From assembly GCF_005116645.1 (NCBI RefSeq), contig NZ_SWCM01000005.1, forward strand, positions 124,001-188,000: 64,000 nucleotides of DNA. The letters are read 5' to 3'. The number at the start of each line of letters is the position of its first letter. Position 1 is the stretch's first letter. This stretch comes from Desulfopila sp. IMCC35006 (GTDB lineage Bacteria; Desulfobacterota; Desulfobulbia; Desulfobulbales; Desulfocapsaceae). Of the stretch, positions 16,701 through 26,228 are shown one piece after another. The notes below the pieces were generated by a model. The model was given only the letters and a program-made list of their open reading frames with translations. It was not told the DNA's origin and made no database searches. The translations under genes and the position numbers were made by a program.

Positions 16701-16755
16701 AAAAAAACCCAGGCCCCTGAAATATGGTTATGATTTCAAGGACCTGGGGTTTTTC
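16701..16755 (-). terminator. Terminator of ilvC
   Basis: On the minus strand ACCCCAGGTCCTTGAAAT pairs with ATTTCAGGGGCCTGGGT and is followed by eight T residues. It lies 30-80 bases after the ilvC stop. Confidence 0.85.
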
Positions 16756-16783
16756 TATTAACAGAATAAAATAATTAAAAAGA

Positions 16784-18256
16784 TTACATGATCGGCTTCA
16801 TCGCACTCATATGCGAACGCAGCTCTTCCCCCACTGCTTCGATGGACGTATAGCGGATAGCTTCATTGATCTGGATAAGATCAAGGTTATCAACCCCGTT
16901 GTCTTTGAGGTCAAGCCCCTTGCCAATCGCATCGGTACCGATGGTCTTCATGAAATCCTGCAGCAGAGGTACGGCGGCGTGGGCAAAAAGATAGTTGCCG
17001 TATTCAGCGGTATCGGAAATGACCACGTTCATCTCATACAGTTTCTTTCTCGCAACAGTATTGGCGATAAGGGGTGTTTCGTGCAGAGACTCGTAGTAAG
17101 CGGACTCTTCTCTGATGCCGCAGTCGACCATAGTGTCAAAGGCCAGTTCCACGCCGGCTTTGATCATCGCCACCATCAGGATGCCCTTATCGTAGTATTC
17201 CTGCTCACTGATCTCCACATCGGCGGAGACGGTCCGCTCAAATGCGGTTTCCCCGGTTTCCTTGCGCCATTTAAGGAGATTGGCATCATCATTGGCCCAG
17301 TCTTCCATCATGGTCTTGGAAAAATGGCCTGAGGCGATATCATCCATATGCTTTTCAAAAAGGGGCTGCAGAATGGTCCGCAGCTCTTCGGCAAGAAGAT
17401 ATGCTTTAATCTTGGCCGGGTTGGACAGCCGGTCCATCATGGCGGTGATGCCGCCCAGCTTGAGAGATTCGGTGATGACTTCCCAGCCGTACTGGACCAG
17501 CTTGGAGGCATATCCCGGATCGATGCCTTCTTCGACCATCTTGTCAAAACAGAGCAGGGACCCGGTCTGCAGCATGCCGCAAAGGATGGTCTGCTCGCCC
17601 ATGAGATCCGACTTGACCTCAGCGACAAACGAGGACTCCAGAACCCCGGCCTTGTCGCCGCCGGTACCGCAGCAGTACGCCTTGGCAATGTCCCAGCCTT
17701 CGCCGTTCGGATCATTTTCACCATGTACGGCGATAAGCGTCGGTACGCCAAAGCCCCGCTTGTATTCCTGGCGGACTTCCGTTCCCGGTGCCTTTGGCGC
17801 GACCATGATGACGGTCAGATCCTTGCGAACCTGCATCCCCTCTTCGACAATATTAAAGCCGTGGGAGTAGGAAAGGCAGGCGCCTTTTTTCATCAGCGGC
17901 ATAACCGTCGAGACCACATTGGTATGCTGCTTGTCGGGGGTCAGATTGATGACCAGATCGGCGAGCGGGATCAGTTCCTCATAGGTGCCGACGGTGAAAT
18001 CATTCTCCGTGGCATTTTTCCAGGATTGACGCTTTTCTGTAATTGCCACCGGCCGCAGGGCATAGGACACATCCAGGCCGCTGTCGCGAAGATTGAGTCC
18101 CTGGTTCAACCCCTGCGCACCGCAACCGACGATGACGAGCTTTTTTCCCTTGAGGTAGTCAACACCGCTGAATTCGGCAGCATCCATGAAGCGGCACTTG
18201 GACAGTTCTTCAATCTGCCGACGCAAAGGCAGGGTGTTAAAATAGTTCGAAGCCAT
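16784..18256 (-). CDS. ilvC: Ketol-acid reductoisomerase, class II
   Basis: IlvC makes dihydroxy-isovalerate and dihydroxy-methylvalerate with NADPH in valine and isoleucine synthesis. The 490-residue length and the sequence match the long E. coli type: [20 protein letters not shown] at the start, the NADPH loop [18 protein letters not shown], and a duplicated C-terminal knotted domain. AAGGAGAT before the ATG at 18256 decides the start against a 16-codon extension. The gene is divergent from ilvY, as in enterobacteria. The long class II enzyme together with ilvY suggests that both were inherited or acquired as a unit. Confidence 0.95.
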   Translation of the reverse strand: MASNYFNTLPLRRQIEELSKCRFMDAAEFSGVDYLKGKKLVIVGCGAQGLNQGLNLRDSGLDVSYALRPVAITEKRQSWKNATENDFTVGTYEELIPLADLVINLTPDKQHTNVVSTVMPLMKKGACLSYSHGFNIVEEGMQVRKDLTVIMVAPKAPGTEVRQEYKRGFGVPTLIAVHGENDPNGEGWDIAKAYCCGTGGDKAGVLESSFVAEVKSDLMGEQTILCGMLQTGSLLCFDKMVEEGIDPGYASKLVQYGWEVITESLKLGGITAMMDRLSNPAKIKAYLLAEELRTILQPLFEKHMDDIASGHFSKTMMEDWANDDANLLKWRKETGETAFERTVSADVEISEQEYYDKGILMVAMIKAGVELAFDTMVDCGIREESAYYESLHETPLIANTVARKKLYEMNVVISDTAEYGNYLFAHAAVPLLQDFMKTIGTDAIGKGLDLKDNGVDNLDLIQINEAIRYTSIEAVGEELRSHMSAMKPIM

Positions 18257-18368
18257 TTTTATCTCCTTGTATCTGTATTGTTTTTTATCGTCGCCACAAG
18301 GCAATCGTTTCCCACCTGATATATTGATAATCTTTTATTGCGTCAAGTGATTTATTCGTGATACTGTA

Positions 18369-18383
18369 TTGCTCAATATGCAA
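18369..18383. promoter_or_regulatory. IlvY operator-like LysR box
   Basis: TTGC-TCAATAT-GCAA is an inverted repeat with the LysR T-N11-A spacing. It lies between the divergent ilvC and ilvY starts, 35 bases before ilvY. IlvY in E. coli binds TTGC/GCAA-type repeats in the same position and activates ilvC with acetolactate or acetohydroxybutyrate. Confidence 0.55.
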
Positions 18384-18417
18384 CATTCACCAGGAACTTC
18401 ACCAGAGGGTCTCTACC

Positions 18418-19317
18418 TTGAACATCCGCGAATTAGAGCTGTTCCGCCATCTGGCCTCAAGCCTCCATTTCGGCCGCACCAGCCTGGAGTGCAACATCAC
18501 CCCCTCGGGATTGACCCGGACTATCCAGCGGCTGGAAAACGATCTGGGGGAACCGCTCTTTTTTCGCAACAACCGATCGGTTCACCTCACTCCTGCCGGA
18601 ATATTGTTTAAGGAATATTGTGAAGAGGCTATCAGCAACTACCATCTCCTGCGAAGTCATTTACACAGCGATACCGTGCTCCGCGGCGAACTGTCTCTTT
18701 ACTGCTCTGTTACGGCGAGTTTTTCAATCCTGCCGCACATTTTCAGAAAATTCAGAAAAGCCCACCCGGAAGTCATGATCCATGTTCAGACCGGCGATGC
18801 GGCAAAAGCTCTCAACAAACTACAATCCCGCGAAGTGGATATCTCCATTGCCGCCCTCCCCGACAATCTTCCGGAAGACCTTGAATTCATAGAACTCCTC
18901 GAGACCCCGCTGCTCTTTGTTTTCGGCAGGCTCTTTCCGGAAACTATCATTTATTGCCAGGGTTCGATAAACTGGGCAAAGACCCCGGTCATTCTGCCCG
19001 CCGATGGTCTCAGCAGAACCAGAGCGGAGAAATGGTTTGCAGACAAGGGAATTCGCCCCTATATATATTCGCAGGTTTCCGGCAATGAGGCAATTATCGC
19101 CATGGTCAGCATGGGTTGCGGGGTCGGTATCGTTCCCCGTCTGGTTCTGGATCAGAGCAGCCTGGCCAGCGAAGTGGAGATCCTGGAGACAGCACCGCAG
19201 CTCGAACCGTTCACTGTCGCTGCCTGCACCTTTGCCAAAAATAAACGGAATCCCTTGGTACAGTCTTTCTGGGACATTGTCGCACGGGAAACAACCGCAA
19301 ATAATACACCGCAATGA
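18418..19317 (+). CDS. ilvY: LysR-type regulator IlvY
   Basis: The 299-residue protein has a LysR winged-helix start (ELELFRHLASSLHFGRTSLE, then GLTRTIQRLENDLGEPLFFR), which follows E. coli IlvY closely, and a periplasmic-binding-protein-like effector domain. I place the start at the TTG at 18418, because E. coli IlvY aligns from there and AGAGGGT stands nine bases before it. An ATG at 18358 would add 20 unlikely residues and run through the operator. The end overlaps the surE start (ATGA). Confidence 0.88.
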   Translation: MNIRELELFRHLASSLHFGRTSLECNITPSGLTRTIQRLENDLGEPLFFRNNRSVHLTPAGILFKEYCEEAISNYHLLRSHLHSDTVLRGELSLYCSVTASFSILPHIFRKFRKAHPEVMIHVQTGDAAKALNKLQSREVDISIAALPDNLPEDLEFIELLETPLLFVFGRLFPETIIYCQGSINWAKTPVILPADGLSRTRAEKWFADKGIRPYIYSQVSGNEAIIAMVSMGCGVGIVPRLVLDQSSLASEVEILETAPQLEPFTVAACTFAKNKRNPLVQSFWDIVARETTANNTPQ

Positions 19318-20081
19318 AAACAATACTGATAACCAACGATGACGGCGTTCACAGTCCGGGCATTGCCGCGCTGCAGCAGGCGATGGAGGGACTGGGCCAG
19401 ACGATCGTCATTGCCCCGGACCGCGATAATTCAGCCGTCTCCCACTCTCTCACCATGAATCGTCCTCTCAAGATACAGAAGCTGGCCGATAATTTCTACA
19501 CGGTGAATGGAACGCCCACCGACTGCGTCGCTCTCGGGCTGAAAAAGATCCTCCGGCAGCCGCCCGATCTGCTCGTTTCCGGAATTAACGCCGGCACCAA
19601 TCTCGGCGATGATATTTCCTACTCCGGTACCGTTTCCGCCGCCATTGAGGGGACCATGTACGGCGTCCCGTCCATGGCACTTTCCGTCGGCGGCAAACCG
19701 CCGTATGACTATCGGGCGGCCATGCAGATTGCTGTCTGCATGGCCGAAAAAATTCTCCGAAATTCCCTGCCCGAAAACACGCTGCTCAATATTAATATTC
19801 CGAGCGGCGAGGTCTACCGGAAAATCAGAGTTACCCGCCAGGGAAGACGGCTCTGGGAAAATTCCATCCACGAGACCCTCGATCCACGTGGGAGCAAGTA
19901 CTACTGGATAGGGGGAGGCACCGCGCTCGCCGACCCGGGTGAGGACACCGACGTTTACACGTTTGCCGCCGGTAATGTCTCAATTACGCCCATACAACTC
20001 GACCTGACCAACCACACCGGCATTACCTACCTGAAAGAACATTGGCTTCTGGAAAGCGGCTCGGATGACCACGATGACTAG
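19314..20081 (+). CDS. surE: 5'/3'-nucleotidase SurE
   Basis: SurE removes phosphate from nucleoside monophosphates with a divalent metal. The 255-residue protein shows the metal site ITNDDGVHSPGI, the block APDRDNSAVSHSLT and the phosphate loop SGINAGTNLGDDISYSGTVSAA. The ATG overlaps the ilvY stop by four bases, so translation is probably coupled. The next gene starts 17 bases before its stop. Confidence 0.94.
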   Translation: MKTILITNDDGVHSPGIAALQQAMEGLGQTIVIAPDRDNSAVSHSLTMNRPLKIQKLADNFYTVNGTPTDCVALGLKKILRQPPDLLVSGINAGTNLGDDISYSGTVSAAIEGTMYGVPSMALSVGGKPPYDYRAAMQIAVCMAEKILRNSLPENTLLNINIPSGEVYRKIRVTRQGRRLWENSIHETLDPRGSKYYWIGGGTALADPGEDTDVYTFAAGNVSITPIQLDLTNHTGITYLKEHWLLESGSDDHDD

Positions 20082-21009
20082 TGAAGAGAATATGATGCCG
20101 GATCAGCGCCAGCAAAAAAGTATCCTGGCAATAAACGTCGGCCTGGCGGCCAACACCCTGCTCGCCCTGTTGAAGACCAGTATTGGCATTATCGGTCACA
20201 GCCCTGCACTTCTCGCCGATGGCATTAACTCGACTTCGGATGTGGCATATGGCATAGTCGTCAATATTTTCATGCGACTTTCCGGCAAACCCGCGGACGA
20301 TGAACATCCCTACGGCCACGACCGGCTGGAATCGATCGCCGCAGTTGTTGTCGGGGCCTTTGTTATTACCACGGCCATTTCCATTTTCTGGGCATCCATC
20401 AACAACGTATACGAACTGTTAAACGGGGCGAGCGGGTTTACCGAAGCATCGGAACTGGCGCTATGGATCGCTCTTTTTACCGTGTTGCTCAAGATCTGGC
20501 TGTCACTGTGGACGCTTCGGGTTGGTAAAAATACGAACAATAACGTATTAATGGCCCTTGCTGCCGACCACCGCAACGATATTTTTTCAGCTCTGGCGGC
20601 GACCATCGGGATCATCTTCAGCCGTTTGGGATTTCTCTGGGTCGATCCTCTGGCCGGCGGAATTGTCTCTATCATCATCTGCATCACCGGGATCGATATT
20701 ATCCGCGAATCAGCCGCTGATCTGATGAATACCCTGCCGGGGAAAAAGCTCACGGAAGAAATTCGCAAGCAGCTTGCGAGAATAGAGGAAGTTCTCGATA
20801 TCGAGGAAATTCAAGGCCATAGATTCGGGCTCTATATGGTCGTGAACATCACCATCGGCATTTCCCCGGACCTCTCAGTGGCCGAAGGTGACCGGATTGC
20901 CACCCGGGTTGAACAACTGCTGATAAATGAGATTGATTCAATGCGACGGGTTTTTGTCCATTACCACCCGGTAAAATCGGAAAAAATAAAAAAAGCGATC
21001 AGGTCATAA
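20065..21009 (+). CDS. Cation diffusion facilitator transporter (possibly Mn/Fe type)
   Basis: The 314-residue protein is a CDF metal/proton antiporter with six membrane helices and a C-terminal cytoplasmic domain. The intracellular block HPYGHDRLESIA is typical. The transport-site motifs read N-x3-D in ADGINSTSDV and D-x3-D in ADHRNDIFSA, not the H-x3-D pair of zinc CDFs. From what I know of the family this points to manganese or iron rather than zinc. It starts inside surE, completing an ilvY-surE-cdf unit. A start a few codons later (ATG in EENMMPD) is possible. Confidence 0.85.
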   Translation: MTTMTSEENMMPDQRQQKSILAINVGLAANTLLALLKTSIGIIGHSPALLADGINSTSDVAYGIVVNIFMRLSGKPADDEHPYGHDRLESIAAVVVGAFVITTAISIFWASINNVYELLNGASGFTEASELALWIALFTVLLKIWLSLWTLRVGKNTNNNVLMALAADHRNDIFSALAATIGIIFSRLGFLWVDPLAGGIVSIIICITGIDIIRESAADLMNTLPGKKLTEEIRKQLARIEEVLDIEEIQGHRFGLYMVVNITIGISPDLSVAEGDRIATRVEQLLINEIDSMRRVFVHYHPVKSEKIKKAIRS

Positions 21010-21018
21010 GCAAGAAAC

Positions 21019-21044
21019 ACCCCAAGGAAGTGCTGCCTTGGGGT
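21019..21044. terminator. Bidirectional terminator between cdf and pyrF
   Basis: ACCCCAAGG-AAGTGCTG-CCTTGGGGT is a 9-bp perfect stem between convergent genes. The T-richer flank is on the minus (pyrF) side. Confidence 0.6.
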
Positions 21045-21084
21045 ACCACAAAGGATATTGGCCTTTGTATAACGCCATCAACGG

Positions 21085-21798
21085 TTACCGCGAGGACGCG
21101 ATAATATCCTGCTGCATCTGCTCGATAACCTGCATCGGATCGACCGCCCTGGTAATCGGCCGGCCGACGACCACATGGCTGGCGCCACTTTTAATAGCCA
21201 TACCGGCGGTCACTATCCGCTTCTGATCATCGCGGTCATCCTGCACGTTGGCGCCCGGACGAATACCCGGGGTAACGATGAGCAGTTTTTCGCCGAGTTC
21301 ACGCCGCAGTTTCCCGGCTTCAAGTCCGGAAGAAACAACCCCGTCACAGCCAAGCTCCAAGGCTCTTTTCGCGCGGAAATAGACAAGATCGGCCACAGAT
21401 TGGGTCATGCCCATCGCCCGCATATCCTCTTCGCCAAAACTGGTGAGAACCGTCACCGCCAGGAGTTGCATATCACCTCTGGCAGCAACTGCCGCCCGGA
21501 TAATCGGATCGTTGCCATGAATGGTGGCAAAGCTTACACCGCGGCTGTTGACCTGTTCCACCGCCAGTTTGACGGTCTCAGGGATATCAAAAAATTTCAG
21601 GTCCAGCATCACCTTATGGCCTCGATCAACAAGCCAGTCGACGGTTTCAAACCAGCTGCCCATAAAGAGCTGGAGCCCTACTTTAAAAAACGAGATACGG
21701 GATTCACATTTCTTGACTATCTCTTTGGCCTGTTCCGGAGTCTCAACGTCCAATGCGACGATGATCCGCTCTTTGAGTGGTATTGCTGTATTGTTCAT
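21085..21798 (-). CDS. pyrF: Orotidine 5'-phosphate decarboxylase
   Basis: PyrF converts OMP to UMP, the last step of UMP synthesis. The 237-residue barrel has IIVALDVETPEQA, the catalytic D-x-K-x-x-D block in LDLKFFDIPETV, and the phosphate end VTPGIRP and GASHVVVGRPI. The ATG at 21798 has AGGGAG at good spacing. The frame is open 12 codons further upstream without support. Confidence 0.95.
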   Translation of the reverse strand: MNNTAIPLKERIIVALDVETPEQAKEIVKKCESRISFFKVGLQLFMGSWFETVDWLVDRGHKVMLDLKFFDIPETVKLAVEQVNSRGVSFATIHGNDPIIRAAVAARGDMQLLAVTVLTSFGEEDMRAMGMTQSVADLVYFRAKRALELGCDGVVSSGLEAGKLRRELGEKLLIVTPGIRPGANVQDDRDDQKRIVTAGMAIKSGASHVVVGRPITRAVDPMQVIEQMQQDIIASSR

Positions 21799-21855
21799 AA
21801 ATCTCCCTGTAAAGTCATTCTGGTCCAACTGCAAGAGTGTTAGCGATAATTTCTT

Positions 21856-22710
21856 TTACCTGCTCTTTTTTTGTTCTGCAAGCAGAGCGAGGAGCTGGCG
21901 GCATTGCTCGGTTACCGTTTTGGTCCCCATTTCATCGAGCAGCACGAGCACAGCCGATACTTGTTGGGCTGTATCGTGCGGTAAGGAGCCAGCCTGATGT
22001 TCCAGGATCCTATGCCCCTGGCGGGACATGCCTGCCCAGAAATGGGCATCCTGACTGCCGGAAAGACAGTTTTTCTGTAGTTCTTCGAACCAGACGTCAA
22101 CATCTCCGGGTGCCATGCCTGCATCGGAAAGACGTGCCTGCCCCATTTTTTGTGGCGTCAGGGCGGCTGATTGCGGTACCGGTGCAGACATTTTCTTACT
22201 TTTTTGCGGGGCTTCTTTCTCGACAGGCGCCATGGACTTCGGCTTGGCGGTCTTGCTCATCTCCTCCTGCCGGTTCAATTGCCCGACGACCACGCTATCC
22301 TGCGATTCCATCGGTACAACTTCCGGTGAAATTGTGTCTTTACCCACCGGCGGCAGATGGCTGAGATGTACAAAAATCGCCACACTGGCAGCGACAGCAA
22401 GGGCCGAACCGATAAAGCTGTATTTTTTTATGCGGCTCATCGACTGGCTGCGGTCCCTGGCCAAACTGGCAAAAGCCGCTTTATCCATGGTCTTTAACGC
22501 AAGCCATTCTCCATAACATTTCTCACAACCACTCAAATGCTGCATGTATCCTGCCAGCTGCTCTCTGGTACATTTACCGTCAACCAGGGCAGCCATCTCC
22601 CCGGAGTTGAGACAGTGGCCGTGCTGCTCCGCTTTAGCTGCACCCAACGCTAACAGAGCGGCCGCTTTTTCAGCCTTTCTGTCGTTTTTAAAGTTTGGCT
22701 TGATAATCAT
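21856..22710 (-). CDS. Anti-sigma-factor-like zinc-finger membrane protein
   Basis: The 284-residue protein has an N-terminal zf-HC2-like motif (YMQHLSGCEKCYGEW, with H and two cysteines) of the type that holds ECF sigma factors. A single membrane helix (about 99-116) and a Pro/Lys-rich periplasmic region with a helical end follow. It lies just downstream of a sigma-factor gene on the same strand and is therefore probably its anti-sigma factor. It starts 100 bases after the sigma gene end. Confidence 0.7.
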   Translation of the reverse strand: MIIKPNFKNDRKAEKAAALLALGAAKAEQHGHCLNSGEMAALVDGKCTREQLAGYMQHLSGCEKCYGEWLALKTMDKAAFASLARDRSQSMSRIKKYSFIGSALAVAASVAIFVHLSHLPPVGKDTISPEVVPMESQDSVVVGQLNRQEEMSKTAKPKSMAPVEKEAPQKSKKMSAPVPQSAALTPQKMGQARLSDAGMAPGDVDVWFEELQKNCLSGSQDAHFWAGMSRQGHRILEHQAGSLPHDTAQQVSAVLVLLDEMGTKTVTEQCRQLLALLAEQKKSR

Positions 22711-22809
22711 GTCCTGAGTATTGTGCCAGTGGTTCCGGTTTCACTTTTATATACCTATTCACTTTGACGGACTTCCACCAGGATTTTGTCATATATTCTC
22801 TGACAGCTG

Positions 22810-23619
22810 TCAGCCGATCAGCAAACGAAGCTCATCAGCCAGCCCGGTTCTTTCGAACTCCACTTTGAGCCGCGCCATAAGACGGCGCTTTTTTCCATGG
22901 GCCTGAAATCGTGTCAGTCCAAGCAACTCACCCGCCTGCGCCACCCCAAGTCCATCCTGGTAGCAGAGTTTTAACAGTAATTTTTCTTCCGGGGAAAGAC
23001 GGATCTCCACCTGGTTGATTTTTTTTACCAGAGCGTCGGAAACCACACCGTCCTCAGCGCCAAGGACAAGCTCAAAAATGGCTTCAATCAACTCTTTTTT
23101 CTGCCGTTCTTCAGTTTTGCAATCCGTACCCGGGTTTTCGTAAAGCATATCGGAACCGTTTTCTTCTTCATAGGCAACCTCCAGCCCCCGGTGAATACCG
23201 CAATCGGGAATTCTTGCCAGCAACTGATATGCCGCACTCTCTATTTCGTTTTTCCCGGCACTTGCCTGACGCTGCAGGACAACTTCCACAGCTTCGGCCA
23301 CAGACAGACGTTCGAGGCAAAGCGCGGTAAAGAGTTTTTCCCAAATCCCCCCGAAAGTTTTCACCCAGAGCGGCGGCCGCACCCGGCCAAACCGTTTCCT
23401 GGCAAAATCCTCCAGTAATCGTGCCGTGAGACTCCTGACAAATGTGGCAAACGCGGCTTTTCCATCATACCGCCGCAGTCTTTGCCAGTCATCGGCTCGC
23501 AAACCGTCAATTACGGCAAGAGCGGCCTCTTCGGCGAGGCTCCCCTCGCCAAACCGCCGCATGGCCATACGGTTGATTGTCTGCCAGGAGGCAAGGGCTT
23601 TTTTTTTCCAGTCGGTCAA
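22810..23619 (-). CDS. RNA polymerase sigma factor, divergent ECF-like
   Basis: The 269-residue protein has a region-2-like part (GKAAFATFVRSLTARLLEDFARKRFGRVRPP) and a clear region 4 near the end (LSPEEKLLLKLCYQDGLGVAQAGELLGLTRFQAHGKKRRLMARLK) that would read the -35 element. The spacer between them, about 110 residues, is longer than in normal ECF factors. It is divergent from the von Willebrand lipoprotein gene and followed by its likely anti-sigma factor. This trio is found together in several phyla. Confidence 0.72.
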   Translation of the reverse strand: MTDWKKKALASWQTINRMAMRRFGEGSLAEEAALAVIDGLRADDWQRLRRYDGKAAFATFVRSLTARLLEDFARKRFGRVRPPLWVKTFGGIWEKLFTALCLERLSVAEAVEVVLQRQASAGKNEIESAAYQLLARIPDCGIHRGLEVAYEEENGSDMLYENPGTDCKTEERQKKELIEAIFELVLGAEDGVVSDALVKKINQVEIRLSPEEKLLLKLCYQDGLGVAQAGELLGLTRFQAHGKKRRLMARLKVEFERTGLADELRLLIG

Positions 23620-23807
23620 GAATGATCTCGTAATTAGTCAAATTTAAGGAGAGCTGCATACTGCCTGCAACTTAGGATTATTTTTTCTCTTTCTCCATAA
23701 AAATTTCGATTATTACAGGGAAAGCCGACACATTTCTTTATCGTGTCCGTCATATCTCCTGCAGACGTACCTTGCCCCATCAAACAAAAAAGCAAACAGG
23801 AGAAATC

Positions 23808-25550
23808 ATGAACATTGCAACCAGACGACACTACCCGGCGCTTTTCCTCAGTTCCCTCATCCTGCTGCATGGCTGTACCGGTTCACCGATAACCGATACC
23901 AAAGAGCACAACCAGGCTGCAGCCTCAAAAGTAATAGCCGAAGAAAGAACGCATCCTGAAGAAAGGGTGTTCTTACCGGCACCACTGACAGTATCTCAAG
24001 ACGCAATTTTTTCCAGACAGGCCCAAGAAAGCGCTTTGGCCCCACAAAAGGCCAAAGCGTTACCGGGAACGCGTCCGACGGCAATGCCCGTCTATGGCAA
24101 CACGATTGTTGCCGAATCGATAGCCCCGCACGCCTTGCAATTCCAGCGGGAATCGTACAATGCCGTCACCGAAAACTCGTTTATCGCCACCGCAAATGAC
24201 CCGTTGTCCACATTTTCCATCGATGTGGATACGGCATCCTACGCCAATATCCGCCGGTGGCTGACCGGCGGTGCTCTTCCCCCGGTCGGGGCCGTGCGCA
24301 TTGAAGAGATGATTAATTATTTTTCTTATGCGTACCCGCAACCGGAAACAGGTCCCATCGGCATTACCACAGAGCTTGGCCCCTGTCCATGGCAGCCGGC
24401 AAATAAGCTGGTCCGCATCGGCATCAAAGCCAAAGATCTTGATCCGGGCAATATCCCTGCTTCCAACCTGGTTTTTCTGATCGATGTGTCAGGGTCGATG
24501 AACCAGGCCAATAAATTACCGCTCCTGCAACAATCGATGCTGCTGCTGACGGGAGAACTCACCGGCCAGGACAGAGTCTCAATCGTCGTCTATGCAGGAA
24601 CTGACCGGGTCATCCTGCCACCAACCGCAGGTGATCAGAAAGAAACGATCCGCAAGGCCATCACCTCGCTTTCCTCCGGAGGATCAACGCATGCCTCGAG
24701 CGGTATCCAGACCGCATACCGCCTCGCCCGGCAGTGCTTTATCAAAAATGGCAATAACCGGATAATTCTTGCCTCAGACGGCGATTTCAATGTTGGCGTA
24801 ACCAGTCGCGACGAACTGGAACGTATCGTGAGCAAAGAACGGCAAGCAGGCGTTTTTCTGACCGTACTCGGCTTTGGCATGGGCAATTACCACGATGACA
24901 CCATGGAAATCCTCGCCGACAGGGGCAACGGCAATTACAGCTATATCGACTCCCTGCTCGAGGCCAAAAAAGTACTCATCAAAGAGAGAACCGGCACTTT
25001 ATTTACCCTTGCCCGTGACGTCAAACTGCAGATTGAGTTCAATCCGGCACGAGTCGCCGGCTATCGATTGATCGGCTACGAAAACAGGGCACTGGCCGAC
25101 GAGGATTTTAATAATGATAACAAAGATGCCGGTGAAATCGGCGCAGGGCATACGGTGACCGCCCTCTACGAACTGCTGCCCATCGGATCACCCGGAGTCC
25201 CAGACGTTGATCCTCTGAAATACCAGCAGCTGTCACGGCCGGTCGATAATTCCAACGAAATACTCACCGTCAAAGTACGCTACAAGCCTGCACATTCCGA
25301 CAAATCTCTCCTGCTTGCCACAGCTGTCAGCGACAACGACACCGCCTTTGGAGCGACAAGTGCTGATTTTCGCTTTGCAGCGACTGTCGCGGGTTTTGGC
25401 ATGCTCCTGCGTCATTCCGACCAGATAAGCGGGCTGAACTACCCAAAATTACTGACAATGGCCCAAAACAGCCGGGGGACTGACGAACAGGGATATCGGG
25501 CCGAATTTATCCACCTTCTTGAGATGAGTGAACTTCTCCAGGATAAATAA
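23808..25550 (+). CDS. YfbK-like von Willebrand factor A lipoprotein
   Basis: The 580-residue protein has a lipoprotein signal with lipobox LLHGC (C near residue 23). A conserved N-terminal vWF region follows (FSIDVDTASYANIRRWL), then a VWA domain with an intact MIDAS metal site (DVSGSM near 226) and a C-terminal DUF3520 region (DTAFGATSADFRFAATVAGFGMLL). This is the E. coli YfbK layout. AGGAG precedes the ATG at 23808. It is divergent from the sigma/anti-sigma pair, which probably controls it. Molecular function is unknown; VWA domains bind other proteins. Confidence 0.85.
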   Translation: MNIATRRHYPALFLSSLILLHGCTGSPITDTKEHNQAAASKVIAEERTHPEERVFLPAPLTVSQDAIFSRQAQESALAPQKAKALPGTRPTAMPVYGNTIVAESIAPHALQFQRESYNAVTENSFIATANDPLSTFSIDVDTASYANIRRWLTGGALPPVGAVRIEEMINYFSYAYPQPETGPIGITTELGPCPWQPANKLVRIGIKAKDLDPGNIPASNLVFLIDVSGSMNQANKLPLLQQSMLLLTGELTGQDRVSIVVYAGTDRVILPPTAGDQKETIRKAITSLSSGGSTHASSGIQTAYRLARQCFIKNGNNRIILASDGDFNVGVTSRDELERIVSKERQAGVFLTVLGFGMGNYHDDTMEILADRGNGNYSYIDSLLEAKKVLIKERTGTLFTLARDVKLQIEFNPARVAGYRLIGYENRALADEDFNNDNKDAGEIGAGHTVTALYELLPIGSPGVPDVDPLKYQQLSRPVDNSNEILTVKVRYKPAHSDKSLLLATAVSDNDTAFGATSADFRFAATVAGFGMLLRHSDQISGLNYPKLLTMAQNSRGTDEQGYRAEFIHLLEMSELLQDK

Positions 25551-25598
25551 CGGAGCTCCTTTACAATTTTATTTATGCACATTATAATTATTATATGC

Positions 25599-25632
25599 AT
25601 AACACAAAGAAGATGTATTTTCTTTGTGTTAT
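25599..25632. other. 13-bp perfect hairpin
   Basis: ATAACACAAAGAA and TTCTTTGTGTTAT form a perfect stem around an 8-base loop, between the VWA gene and the ABM gene. It may end the VWA transcript, but the T tract after it is poor. Confidence 0.5.
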
Positions 25633-25680
25633 GTTTCATGGCTGATGCTCCGGAGCAAATTGAACGAAAAGGAGATGCGT

Positions 25681-25965
25681 ATGACAGTTAAAATTTTCAT
25701 CAGACGAAAAGTTTCACCGGAAAATGTCCTTGCACTCACAGTTTTGCTGAAAAAGCTGCGCAGCTTAACCTTAAACCAGTCCGGATATATCTATGGAGAA
25801 ACCTTAAAGCGGGTCGACAGCAAAGATGAATGTATGGTCATAAGCACGTGGAGATCGCTGGATGACTGGAATGCCTGGCTGAACAATGCGGAACGCAAGG
25901 CTATCCAGAGTGAGATTGATGTACTGCTTGGACAACAAACTGAGTATGCCGTTTACGAAGTATGA
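25681..25965 (+). CDS. Antibiotic-biosynthesis-monooxygenase (ABM) domain protein
   Basis: The 94-residue protein has the ferredoxin-like ABM fold pattern: VKIFIRRKV...A..., SGYIYGETLKRVDSKDECMVISTWRSLDDWNAWLNNAERK. Members are small dimeric oxygenases, heme-degrading enzymes or of unknown role. Catalytic residues differ between subgroups and cannot be judged here. AAGGAG lies six bases before the ATG at 25681. A bulged hairpin follows. Confidence 0.75.
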   Translation: MTVKIFIRRKVSPENVLALTVLLKKLRSLTLNQSGYIYGETLKRVDSKDECMVISTWRSLDDWNAWLNNAERKAIQSEIDVLLGQQTEYAVYEV

Positions 25966-25980
25966 TCCCTGCCTGAAATA

Positions 25981-26011
25981 ATTGTACCGCACACGTTCTG
26001 TGTGGTACAAT
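25981..26011 (+). terminator. Hairpin after the ABM gene
   Basis: ATTGTACC-G-CACAC pairs with GTGTGGTACAAT (one bulged G). It stands 16 bases after the stop and is followed by a moderately T-rich stretch. The remainder of 26012-26228 is AT-rich and probably holds the oad promoter. Confidence 0.5.
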
Positions 26012-26228
26012 GTCGTATTATTCTCTCACTGTTCATATGCTTGTTTATTCTCCCGTATGCTCACCCGACTATAGACAATCACAAGCAAATAACGACGTTT
26101 AATCAGAAACATTTGCTTTTTCTATTTACGTTAGTGTTTTGATTCGATCCCTCTCATAGTGTAGTTTGGGATCCTTTATTTTTATGCTGCATAACTTAAT
26201 CATTCCACAATACAGAGGCACGAACGCA

